From an uncultured Comamonas sp. (lineage in GTDB: Bacteria > Pseudomonadota > Gammaproteobacteria > Burkholderiales > Burkholderiaceae_C): DNA of 64,000 bases. Location: contig CABIIJ010000058.1 in assembly GCA_902175065.1 (NCBI GenBank), positions 31,849-95,848 on the forward strand, read 5' to 3'. A model generated the notes under the pieces. The model did not search any database, had not been told where the DNA came from, and worked only from the letters and a program-made list of their open reading frames with translations. Both the position numbers and the translations under genes were made by a program. Below, in pieces: positions 1 through 8,018 of this stretch. How positions within the stretch are numbered: the stretch's first letter is position 1; every line of letters starts with the position of its first letter.

Positions 1-2
1 TC

Positions 3-314
3 GTCATTGCCGAGCACGGCGGCGTGCTCGAAGGGCGCGTTGACCAGCTCCTGCGCCCCGGTGCCGACCCCAAAGCCCTGTGCGTGGAGTGCAAGGATGC
101 GCTGAAGAACCAGCCCATGGTCGGCCTGCCCATCATCCAGGGCGCGAAGAAAGCCGCTGACAAAGACGTGTGGGAGGGCGGCAAGATTCTCGACCCCGAA
201 AATGGCAAGTTCTACACCCTGCGCCTGACCCCCATCGACGGCGGCCAGAAGCTGGAGGTGCGCGGCTCCATCGGCCCCTTTGGCCGCACCCAGACCTGGG
301 TGCGTGTGCAGTAA
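3..314 (+). CDS. DUF2147 domain protein (3' part only)
   Basis: The gene is cut by the left edge of the window, so its start and probable signal peptide are not seen. The visible 103 residues read into the C-terminal half of a DUF2147 domain: the stretch GGKILDPENGKFY and the ending GRTQTWVRV are typical of that family. Members are small secreted or periplasmic proteins of unknown function. The stop lies 19 bp before the beta-oxidation dehydrogenase gene, so the two may be co-transcribed. A GTG at 24 is in frame but is internal, because the open frame continues to the window edge. Confidence 0.85.
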   Translation, partial: VIAEHGGVLEGRVDQLLRPGADPKALCVECKDALKNQPMVGLPIIQGAKKAADKDVWEGGKILDPENGKFYTLRLTPIDGGQKLEVRGSIGPFGRTQTWVRVQ

Positions 315-333
315 TTTTTAGCAAAGAAGTCTT

Positions 334-2757
334 ATGTCCCGATTCAATGTGAAAAAAGTCGCCGTCCTCGGCGCGGGCGTGATGGGGGCGCAGATCGCCG
401 CCCATCTGGTGAACGTGAAAGTGCCCGTCATCCTGTTTGACCTGCCCGCCAAAGAAGGCGACAAAAACGGCATCGTCACCAAAGCCATTGCCAACCTGAA
501 AAAGCTCAAGCCCTCGCCCATTGGCGTGGCCGAAGATGCCGATTTGATTCAAGCGGCCAACTACGAAGAGCACCTGAAACTGCTCAAAGAATGCGACCTG
601 GTGATCGAGGCCATCGCCGAGCGCATGGACTGGAAGCTGGACCTCTACACCAAGATCGCCCCGTTTGTCGCCAAGCACGCCATCGTGGCCAGCAACACCT
701 CGGGCCTGTCCATCACCAAACTCAGTGAAGTGCTGCCCGAGGCGATCAAGCCGCGCTTTTGCGGCATTCACTTCTTCAACCCACCGCGCTACATGCCGCT
801 GGTGGAGCTGATTGCCACGCCCACCACCCAGCCCGTGGTGCTTGACCAGCTGGAAGCCTTCGTCACCAGCGGCCTGGGCAAAGGCGTGGTGCGGGCCAAA
901 GACACGCCCAACTTCATCGCCAACCGCATCGGCATTGCCGGCATGCTCTCCACCATGAAAGAGGTGGAAAACTTTGGCCTGACCTACGACGTGGTCGATG
1001 ACCTGACCGGCAAAAAACTGGGCCGCGCCAGCAGCGGCACCTTCCGCACCGCCGACGTGGTGGGCCTGGACACCATGGCCCACGTCATCAAGACGCTGCA
1101 AGACAACCTGAGTCTTGAAACCGACCCCTTCTACGGCAGCTTCGAGACGCCCGCCGTGCTGGCCAAGCTGATCGAGCTGGGCCACCTGGGCCAGAAGACC
1201 AAAAAAGGCTTCTTCAAGAAAGTGGGCCGCGACATCCTGCGCTTCGAGCTGGAGAGCGAAGACTACGTGCCCGGCGGCCAGAAAGCCGACGACGTGTACG
1301 CCCGGATGCTGAAAAAGCCCGCCGCCGAACGCCTGCAACTGCTGCGCAATGCCGAAGGCGCCCCCGGCCAGTTCCTGTGGGCCATTCTGCGCAACAGCTT
1401 CCACTACGCCGCGCTGCACCTGGGCACGATTGCCGACTCCGCCCGCGACGTGGACCAGGCCATGCGCTGGGGCTTCGGCATGAAGCAAGGCCCCTTCGAG
1501 CTGTGGCAGGAGGCCGGCTGGCTGCAAGTGGCCAGGATGGTGCAGGAAGACATCGACGCCGGCAAAGCCCTGTGCAACGCGCCCCTGCCCGCCTGGGTCT
1601 TCGAAGGCCCGGTGGCCGAGGCCGGCGGCGTGCATACCGCCCAGGGTTCGTGGAGCGCAGCCGAGCAGAAATTCGTCGCCCGCCGCGTGCTGCCCGTCTA
1701 CGAACGCCAGCTGTTCCCCGAGAAGCTGCTGGGCGAGGACAGCCTGCCCGACTGGAAAACCGCCGGTACCACGCTGTTTGAAAACAAAGCCCTGCGTGCC
1801 TGGACGCTGGACAAGGATGGCAGCCCCTTCGGTGGGCGGGTGCTGATCGCCAGCATCAAAAACAAAATGCACGCCATCAGCCCCGAAGTGATGGAAAGCC
1901 TGATGGAAGCCGTCGAGCTGGCCGAAAACGAATACCAGGGCATGGTCATCTGGTCGGGCGATGCGCCGTTCAGCGTCGGCGCGGACCTGGAAGCCACCAT
2001 GCCGGCCTTCGTGGTCGGCGGCGCGGATGCCATCGACAGCATCGAAGGCGAACTGCAAAACCTGATGATGCGCCTGCGCTACGCCCAGGTGCCCGTGGTG
2101 TCTGCCATCCACGGCATGGCCCTGGGCGGCGGCTGCGAGCTGGCCGTCTACAGCGCCCGCCGCGTGGCACACATGGAAAGCTACATCGGCCTGGTGGAAG
2201 TGGGCGTGGGCCTGATCCCCGGTGCGGGAGGCCTGACCTACATCGCCCGCCGCGCTGCCGAAAAAATGCAGCAAAGCACCAGCAAGGACATCCTGCCCTT
2301 CCTGACCGAAGGCTTCACCGCCGCCGCCATGGCCAAGGTGGGCACCAGTGCCATCGAATCGCGCAAGCTGGGCTATTTGCTCGATAGCGACATCATCGTG
2401 CCGCACAAGGACGAGGTGCTGTTTACCGCCATCAACGAGGCCAAGGCCCTGGCCGCCAGCGGCTGGCGGGCCCCCGTCAAGCGCCTGTTCCCCGTGGCCG
2501 GGCGCAGCGGCATTGCCACCATCCAAGCGCAACTGGTGAACATGCGCGACGGCGGCTTCATCAGCGCCTACGACTTCAAGATCGCCCGCATGATTGCCGA
2601 AGTGGTCTGCGGCGGCGAGGTGGACGGCGGCACCCTGGTGACCGAGGAGTACCTGCTGGCGCTGGAGCGCAAAGCCTTCTGCCACCTGATCGGCCAGCCC
2701 AAGACGCACGAGCGCATCCTGGGGATGCTCAACACCGGCAAGCCTGTGCGCAACTAA
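334..2757 (+). CDS. 3-hydroxyacyl-CoA dehydrogenase / enoyl-CoA hydratase (FadN/FadB-like)
   Basis: An 807-residue bifunctional beta-oxidation enzyme. It should hydrate 2-enoyl-CoA and oxidise the resulting 3-hydroxyacyl-CoA with NAD+. The domain order is dehydrogenase first and crotonase last, as in Bacillus FadN and opposite to E. coli FadB. The NAD-binding GxGxxG motif is at residues 13-18 and the catalytic HFFNP motif is near residue 146. The crotonase part starts near residue 495 and carries HGMALGGGCELAV and GLIPGAGG; the Glu of GGCEL is present. The start follows AAGAAG. The thiolase gene begins 22 bp downstream, giving a dehydrogenase-thiolase operon. Confidence 0.95.
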   Translation: MSRFNVKKVAVLGAGVMGAQIAAHLVNVKVPVILFDLPAKEGDKNGIVTKAIANLKKLKPSPIGVAEDADLIQAANYEEHLKLLKECDLVIEAIAERMDWKLDLYTKIAPFVAKHAIVASNTSGLSITKLSEVLPEAIKPRFCGIHFFNPPRYMPLVELIATPTTQPVVLDQLEAFVTSGLGKGVVRAKDTPNFIANRIGIAGMLSTMKEVENFGLTYDVVDDLTGKKLGRASSGTFRTADVVGLDTMAHVIKTLQDNLSLETDPFYGSFETPAVLAKLIELGHLGQKTKKGFFKKVGRDILRFELESEDYVPGGQKADDVYARMLKKPAAERLQLLRNAEGAPGQFLWAILRNSFHYAALHLGTIADSARDVDQAMRWGFGMKQGPFELWQEAGWLQVARMVQEDIDAGKALCNAPLPAWVFEGPVAEAGGVHTAQGSWSAAEQKFVARRVLPVYERQLFPEKLLGEDSLPDWKTAGTTLFENKALRAWTLDKDGSPFGGRVLIASIKNKMHAISPEVMESLMEAVELAENEYQGMVIWSGDAPFSVGADLEATMPAFVVGGADAIDSIEGELQNLMMRLRYAQVPVVSAIHGMALGGGCELAVYSARRVAHMESYIGLVEVGVGLIPGAGGLTYIARRAAEKMQQSTSKDILPFLTEGFTAAAMAKVGTSAIESRKLGYLLDSDIIVPHKDEVLFTAINEAKALAASGWRAPVKRLFPVAGRSGIATIQAQLVNMRDGGFISAYDFKIARMIAEVVCGGEVDGGTLVTEEYLLALERKAFCHLIGQPKTHERILGMLNTGKPVRN

Positions 2758-2779
2758 TGCGGCAAGGAGAAAAATCACC

Positions 2780-3973
2780 ATGAAACAAGTTCAAGAAGCC
2801 TACATCGTTGCCGCCACGCGCACGCCCATCGGGCGCTCCGGGCGCGGCTATTTCAAAAACACCCGCCCGGACGACCTGCTGCTGGCCGCCGTGCGCGGCG
2901 CCATGGCCCAGGTGCCCACGCTCGACCCCAAGGCGATCGAGGACAGCATCGTCGGCTGCTCCTTCCCCGAAGGCGAACAGGGCATGAACATGGCGCGTAT
3001 CGTCATGGGCCTGGCCTTCCCCCACCCCGTGGGCGGCGTGACGGTGAACCGTTTCTGCGCCTCGGGCATCACCGCCATCCAGATGGCCGCCGACCGCATC
3101 CGCGTGGGCGAGGCCGACGTGCTGATCGCCGGCGGTGCCGAATCCATGAGCATGGTGCCCATGGGCGGCAACAAACCCTCCTTCAACCCGGCCGTCTTCG
3201 CCCGCGATGAAGACGTGGGCATTGCCTACGGCATGGGCCTGACGGCGGAAAAAGTCGCCCAGCAGTGGAAAGTCAGCCGCGAGGCGCAGGACGCCTTTGC
3301 GCTGGAATCGCACCTGCGGGCCATCAAGGCCCAGCAGGCCGGCGAGTTCGCCGACGAAATCACGCCGTTTGAAATCATCGACCGCAGCCCTAACCTGGCC
3401 ACCGGCGAAGTGATCGAAAAGCGCCGCACCGTCAGCCTGGACGAAGGCCCGCGCCCCGACACCTCGCTGGAAGGCCTGGCCAAGCTGCGCCCGGTGTTTG
3501 CCGCACGCGGCAGCGTCACCGCCGGCAACAGCTCGCAGACCAGCGACGGCGCCGGTGCCTTGATCCTGGCCAGCGAAAAAGCAGTGAAGCAGTTCGGCCT
3601 CACGCCCCTGGCGCGTTTCGTCAGCTACGCCGCGCGGGGTGTGCCGCCGGAAATCATGGGCATCGGCCCCATCGAAGCCATTCCCGCCGCGCTGCGCTAC
3701 GCCGGTTTGAAGAGCGACGACATCGGCTGGTACGAGCTGAACGAAGCCTTCGCCGCCCAGTCGCTGGCCGTCGTCAACACCCTGGGCCTGAACCCGGCCA
3801 ATGTGAACCCCATGGGCGGCGCGATCGCCCTGGGCCACCCGCTGGGCGCGACCGGTGCCATCCGTGCCGCCCCCCCCATCCACGCCCTGCGCCGCCACAA
3901 GCGCAAGTACGGCATGGTGACGATGTGCATCGGCACCGGCCAGGGCGCTGCCGGAATTTTCGAAGCGCTGTAA
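2780..3973 (+). CDS. fadA: acetyl-CoA C-acyltransferase (3-ketoacyl-CoA thiolase)
   Basis: A 397-residue thiolase for the last step of beta-oxidation, cleaving 3-ketoacyl-CoA with CoA. All catalytic residues are visible: nucleophile Cys93 in NRFCASG, His353 in GHPLGATGA, and Cys383 in CIGTGQGAAG near the C terminus. The length is normal for the family. The start has AAGGAG upstream. It lies 22 bp after the dehydrogenase/hydratase gene and is followed by an intrinsic terminator, so it ends the operon. The symbol follows the usual name of this family; substrate chain length cannot be told from sequence. Confidence 0.95.
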   Translation: MKQVQEAYIVAATRTPIGRSGRGYFKNTRPDDLLLAAVRGAMAQVPTLDPKAIEDSIVGCSFPEGEQGMNMARIVMGLAFPHPVGGVTVNRFCASGITAIQMAADRIRVGEADVLIAGGAESMSMVPMGGNKPSFNPAVFARDEDVGIAYGMGLTAEKVAQQWKVSREAQDAFALESHLRAIKAQQAGEFADEITPFEIIDRSPNLATGEVIEKRRTVSLDEGPRPDTSLEGLAKLRPVFAARGSVTAGNSSQTSDGAGALILASEKAVKQFGLTPLARFVSYAARGVPPEIMGIGPIEAIPAALRYAGLKSDDIGWYELNEAFAAQSLAVVNTLGLNPANVNPMGGAIALGHPLGATGAIRAAPPIHALRRHKRKYGMVTMCIGTGQGAAGIFEAL

Positions 3974-4010
3974 ACCGCGCCCTGTATAGCATTCAAGTTC
4001 ATTGCGTTTA

Positions 4011-4042
4011 CCCGCCTGCGGCTTGCCCTGGCGGGTTTTTTT
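4011..4042 (+). terminator. Rho-independent terminator after the thiolase gene
   Basis: CCCGCC (4011-4016) pairs with GGCGGG (4030-4035), followed by seven T. It lies 37 bp after the thiolase stop codon. Confidence 0.85.
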
Positions 4043-4061
4043 ACGAAGAAGGTTCACTCCT

Positions 4062-4155
4062 TTAAAAAGAGCTTTTACCGCTTGTATTCATTAGATTTCA
4101 GATATTTTTGTATCTGAAACCCTTTAAATTCATGCGGTAGCAGCTATTCTTAAAG
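4062..4155. repeat. dispersed palindrome, copy 1
   Basis: Outer arms are AGCTTTTACCGC (4070-4081) and GCGGTAGCAGCT (4134-4145), matching at 10 of 12 positions as an inverted repeat. The inner arms TTTCAGATA and TATCTGAAA are perfect. An A run precedes it. This is the only copy not directly behind a stop codon; the ordinary terminator at 4011-4042 lies between it and the thiolase gene. It sits just upstream of the thioesterase gene. Confidence 0.85.
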
Positions 4156-4180
4156 AAATTTTTCACCCCAAGGAATAGCG

Positions 4181-5008
4181 ATGACCCAGCAACACCCCCT
4201 GGACGCCATGCTGCACCTTCAGCCCCAGGCCGATGGCAGCTTTGTCGCCCACACCCATGCGGGCTACGCCAACATGGTCGGCCCTTACGGCGGTGCCACC
4301 GCCGCGCTGCTGCTGCACAGCGTATTGCAGCACCCCGACTGCCTGGGGGAGCCGCTGTCGCTCACGGTCAATTTCGCTGGCCCGGTGGGGGATGGCGCCA
4401 TGCACATCGTGCCCCGCGCCGTGCGCACCAACCGCACCACGCAGCACTGGGTGGTGGAGCTGCGCCAGACCGATGCCCAAACCGGGGTGCAAGTCGTCGC
4501 CACCACCGCCTCCGTGGTCACTGCCGTGCGCCGGGAAACGTTCAGCGCCGAAGCCATCGACGCCCCCACCGTGCCCCCCGCAGCCGATTGCCCCCGCTTT
4601 GACGTACGCCGCGCCATGACCTGGCTCCAGCGCTACGACTGGCGCATCGTCAGCGGCGGCCTGCCCACCGTGTGGGACGACAGCCCGCACCCCACGCAAA
4701 GCCGCCTGTGGATACGTGACGAACCCGCCCGGCCGCTGGACTTTGCAAGCCTGGCCGCGCTGTGCGATGTATTCTTCCCGCGCATCTGGCTGCGCCGGGC
4801 GCGGATTGTTCCGGTAGGCACGGTATCGCTGACCATCTACTTTCACGCCGACCGCGCCCAACTCGCCGCCCAGGGCAGCGCCCATGTGCTGGCCCAGGCC
4901 GATGCCCAGGCACTGCGCAACGGTTTTTTCGACCAGACCGCCCAGGTCTGGGACACCCAGGGCCACTTGCTGGCCACCAGCCACCAAATCGTTTACTACA
5001 AGGAATAA
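4181..5008 (+). CDS. acyl-CoA thioesterase family protein
   Basis: A 275-residue protein resembling double-hotdog (TesB-like, 4HBT_3) acyl-CoA thioesterases, which release free fatty acid and CoA. The N-terminal half has the hotdog helix region GYANMVGPYGGATAALLLHS, and the C-terminal half has a second hotdog-like region including ATSHQIVYY at the end. The start follows AAGGAATAGCG. It is 3 bp from the next crotonase gene, so the two form an operon linked in function to the beta-oxidation genes upstream. Exact substrates cannot be predicted. Confidence 0.85.
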   Translation: MTQQHPLDAMLHLQPQADGSFVAHTHAGYANMVGPYGGATAALLLHSVLQHPDCLGEPLSLTVNFAGPVGDGAMHIVPRAVRTNRTTQHWVVELRQTDAQTGVQVVATTASVVTAVRRETFSAEAIDAPTVPPAADCPRFDVRRAMTWLQRYDWRIVSGGLPTVWDDSPHPTQSRLWIRDEPARPLDFASLAALCDVFFPRIWLRRARIVPVGTVSLTIYFHADRAQLAAQGSAHVLAQADAQALRNGFFDQTAQVWDTQGHLLATSHQIVYYKE

Positions 5009-5011
5009 ACC

Positions 5012-5779
5012 ATGTCCCAAGACCTGCTCGTCCACACCGAAGCCGGTGTCACCACCATCACTTTCAACCGCGTGGAGAAGAAAAACTCCTTCACCGAAGC
5101 CATGTACGCCCAGCTCACCCAGACGCTGGCCCAGGCCGATGCCGACACTGCCACGCGGGTGCTGGTGTTCCAGGGCGATGTGGCCGTGTTCAGCGCCGGG
5201 AACGACATTGGGGATTTCTTGAACAACCCGCCGGCCAGCGAAGATGCGCCGGTGTTCCAGTTCCTGCGTGCCCTGGTCGGCTTCAGCAAACCCATGCTGG
5301 CGGCCGTCTGCGGCCCGGCAGTGGGCATCGGCACCACCCTGCTGCTGCACTGCGATCTGGTCTACGCGGGCGACAACGCGGCTTTTTCCCTGCCCTTCGT
5401 GAACCTGGGCCTGTGCCCGGAAGCCGCCTCCAGCCTGCTGCTGCCGCAAATGCTGGGCTACCACCGCGCTGCCGAAGCGCTGCTGCTGGGCGAACCCTTC
5501 ATGGCCGAAGCGGCCCTGGAAGTCGGCCTGGTCAACCGCGTGCTGCCGCCCACCGAATGCAACGCCTACGCCCAGGCGCAGGCGCGAAAGCTGGCCGCCA
5601 AGCCCCTGGCATCCCTGGTGGCGACCAAGCGCCTGATGAAGCAAAGCCAGCAGCCCGCCCTGCTGGAACGCATCAGCCAGGAAGGCCAGACCTTCGGCCA
5701 GCTCCTGCGCGGCCCGGCGGCAAAGGAAGCGTTCTCGGCGTTCATGGAGAAGCGTCGTCCTGACTTCAGCGGTTGCTGA
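5012..5779 (+). CDS. crotonase-fold protein, probably enoyl-CoA isomerase
   Basis: A 255-residue crotonase-superfamily protein. The oxyanion-hole region AVFSAGNDIGDF and GPAVGIGTTLLLHCDL are clear. Both glutamates that serve true hydratases are missing: the GGCEL position reads GIGTT and the QPE position reads LPF. The segment GLCPEAASS carries an acidic residue at the place used by Delta3,Delta2-enoyl-CoA isomerases of the PECI type. I therefore favour isomerisation of unsaturated fatty acyl-CoA over hydration. The start has AAGGAATAAACC, and the gene is 3 bp behind the thioesterase gene. Confidence 0.85.
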   Translation: MSQDLLVHTEAGVTTITFNRVEKKNSFTEAMYAQLTQTLAQADADTATRVLVFQGDVAVFSAGNDIGDFLNNPPASEDAPVFQFLRALVGFSKPMLAAVCGPAVGIGTTLLLHCDLVYAGDNAAFSLPFVNLGLCPEAASSLLLPQMLGYHRAAEALLLGEPFMAEAALEVGLVNRVLPPTECNAYAQAQARKLAAKPLASLVATKRLMKQSQQPALLERISQEGQTFGQLLRGPAAKEAFSAFMEKRRPDFSGC

Positions 5780-5923
5780 ACGTCCCGGCCCGAAAGAGAC
5801 AAACAGATACGGCAGCGACGCGGCGGCAGCCGTTAGCATCCCCCCATGCTGCCGCTGTCCGTCCTCCGGCTGGCCCCGCGCCAACATCCGGCAGCCAACC
5901 CATCTGATAAAGGGCTGCCATCC

Positions 5924-7546
5924 ATGCCATCGTCACCTTTCCTGCATTCCGCCCTGGCGCTGGCCGCCCTGGCGGTCATCGCGCCCGCTGCCGGGGCGCA
6001 AGGCGCTGCCAGCGCCACGTCCACCATTGCCGCCGTCACGCTGTACCCCGGCAGCGCGACGGTGGAGCGCGTGCTGCGCGTCCCGGCAGGCAGTACGCAG
6101 GCGCTGTTTGCCTGCCTGCCCGCACAGCTCGATGCCCGCAGCCTGCAAGTGCGCAGCGTCGGCAGCGTGCGCATTGGCGAAGTGAACGTGCAGACGGTGG
6201 AACGCCGCATCGCCACCGGCTGCGCCGACGCGCTGGACAGCCGCATCCGCAGCGCCGAGGACGATCTGGCCCGCGCCCAGGCCGAAGTGCAGGCGCTGGA
6301 GCTGGCACAGACCTGGCTGAACACCCAGGCCGGCACGCCCGCCGCCAAGGACGGTGCGGCCAGCGCCCAGATCGGCGCAAAGGCCGATGCGCTGCGCCGC
6401 TCCGCGCTCAACACCCTCACGCAATTGCACCAGGCCCAGCGCACGCTGGAAGAACGCCAACGCGTCCTGGAGCGCGTGCAGGCCGAGCAAGGCAGCGTGC
6501 AGGCCGCCGAGGTGGCCGTGGTGCGCATCACCCTGGCAACGCAAACCGATGCCGACGTGCGCCTGACCTACCAGGTGCGCGGCCCGAGCTGGTCGCCCAG
6601 CTACCGTGCCCGCCTGGACAGCAGCAGCGCCAAGGTGACGCTGGAGCGTCTCGCCCTGGTCGCCCAGACCACGGGCGAGGACTGGCGCGGCGTGGCGCTG
6701 ACCCTGTCCACCGGCCAACCGTTAACAGCGACCCAAGGCCCGCTGCCGCGCCCCTGGACGCTGGATGTACCGCCACCCGAGCCGCCCCAACGGCCCCAGG
6801 CCGAGATGGCCGTGGCCGCCATGGGTGCCGATGCCATGCCCGCCCCGGCGGCCCCCATGCTCAAGGCCATGCGCAGCGCCCCGGCACCGCTGCCCAGCTT
6901 CGAGCCGGTGGCCACGCAAGGCGCTTACGCCACCCAGTTCGCCCTGCCGCAACGGGTGACGGTGCCTTCGGGCGGGGAACGCGTCACCCTGGCCCTGGGG
7001 GCGGAAAACCTGCCCGTCACCCTGCTGGCCCGCACCGCCCCGGCGCTGGAGCCGCACGCCTGGCTGATCGCGCAGCTGCCCCCATTGACCGGCGACTGGC
7101 CCGCCGGCCCGATTGCCCTGGAGCGCGACAACGCCACCGTCGGCCAGGGCCGGTTCGACCCGCAGGCCAGCGATTTCGAGCGCCTGGGCCTGTCCTTTGG
7201 CCGCGATGACCGCATCGTCGTGCGCAGCGAACCGGTGCAGGAATTGACCAGCACCGCCGGTTTCATGAGCGGGCGCAGCGAGCGCAGCATCGAGCGCCGC
7301 TTTACCGTGGAGAATCGCCACCCCCGGGCCATCACCGTGCAGGTGCTGGATGCCGCGCCGGTGACGCAGAACGCCGCCATCCGCGTGCAGTCCGGCTACA
7401 CCCCGCAGCCCGCCGATACGGCCTGGGGCGGGCAGCCCGGCCTGGTGCTATGGCAAAAGGAGCTGGCTGCGCAGGCCAGCAGTGCCTTTACGGCCAAACA
7501 CACCATCAGCCACGACAAGGACGTGACGGTGCGCGAACGGCATTGA
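5924..7546 (+). CDS. DUF4139 / mucoidy inhibitor A (MuiA-like) family protein
   Basis: A 540-residue exported protein. I chose the ATG at 5924 because it begins a clean Sec signal peptide (hydrophobic LALAALAVIAPAAG ending near AGAQG); upstream in-frame starts would place about 26 residues before it. After the signal comes a DUF4140-type segment (VTLYPGSATVERVL), a charged helical region around residues 95-200 that may form a coiled coil, then a DUF4139 domain from about residue 205 (VRLTYQVRGPSWSPSYRARLD) to the end. An Ala/Pro-rich linker lies near residues 285-330. The function is not established. Confidence 0.85.
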   Translation: MPSSPFLHSALALAALAVIAPAAGAQGAASATSTIAAVTLYPGSATVERVLRVPAGSTQALFACLPAQLDARSLQVRSVGSVRIGEVNVQTVERRIATGCADALDSRIRSAEDDLARAQAEVQALELAQTWLNTQAGTPAAKDGAASAQIGAKADALRRSALNTLTQLHQAQRTLEERQRVLERVQAEQGSVQAAEVAVVRITLATQTDADVRLTYQVRGPSWSPSYRARLDSSSAKVTLERLALVAQTTGEDWRGVALTLSTGQPLTATQGPLPRPWTLDVPPPEPPQRPQAEMAVAAMGADAMPAPAAPMLKAMRSAPAPLPSFEPVATQGAYATQFALPQRVTVPSGGERVTLALGAENLPVTLLARTAPALEPHAWLIAQLPPLTGDWPAGPIALERDNATVGQGRFDPQASDFERLGLSFGRDDRIVVRSEPVQELTSTAGFMSGRSERSIERRFTVENRHPRAITVQVLDAAPVTQNAAIRVQSGYTPQPADTAWGGQPGLVLWQKELAAQASSAFTAKHTISHDKDVTVRERH

Positions 7547-7565
7547 CCAACGCAGCCTCAGACCG

Positions 7566-7976
7566 TCAAACCGCCTGCGCCACCGGGCGCGGGCGGCCTT
7601 CTTCGTCGATCGCCACATAGGTGAGCACCGCGTGCGCCACCTGCACGTAGGCGTTCTGCGTGGCCAGCCGCTGGGCCAGCACCTGCACTTCCACCGTGAC
7701 CGAGGTGGTGCCCACGCGGCCGATCCTGGCGTAGAACGACAGCAGATCGCCCACGCGCACGGGCTGGGTGAACAGAAACTCCTTCACCGCCACCGTCGCC
7801 ATGCGCCCCTGGCTCAGGCGCATGGGCAGGATGCAGCCTGCCAGATCGACCTGCGACATCAGCCAGCCGCCAAAAATATCGCCATTGGCATTGCAGTCGG
7901 CCGGCATGGGGATGACCTTGAGCACCAGTTCCTGATCGGCAGGCGGCGCTTGCAGGGTGAATTTCTCAGTATTCAT
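7566..7976 (-). CDS. acyl-CoA thioesterase, YciA-like
   Basis: A 136-residue single-hotdog thioesterase. The motif NANGDIFGGWLMSQVDLAG carries the conserved Asn and Asp of the YciA/BACH group, which hydrolyses a wide range of acyl-CoAs. AAGGA lies about 11 bp upstream of the ATG; longer in-frame extensions lack family similarity. It diverges from the ABC exporter gene with only 42 bp between the two starts, so their promoters must overlap. Confidence 0.9.
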   Translation of the reverse strand: MNTEKFTLQAPPADQELVLKVIPMPADCNANGDIFGGWLMSQVDLAGCILPMRLSQGRMATVAVKEFLFTQPVRVGDLLSFYARIGRVGTTSVTVEVQVLAQRLATQNAYVQVAHAVLTYVAIDEEGRPRPVAQAV

Positions 7977-8018
7977 GGGGGACAATTCCTTCAATGTTGA
8001 AGCTGCAAATTCTCCCCC

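Noticed and set aside
133-2781. 882-codon open frame antisense to the beta-oxidation dehydrogenase gene
   Set aside because: Same GC-bias artefact; the plus-strand gene has all catalytic motifs.
5846-5923. Longer N terminus for the DUF4139 protein
   Set aside because: It would bury the signal peptide behind about 26 residues without signal character.
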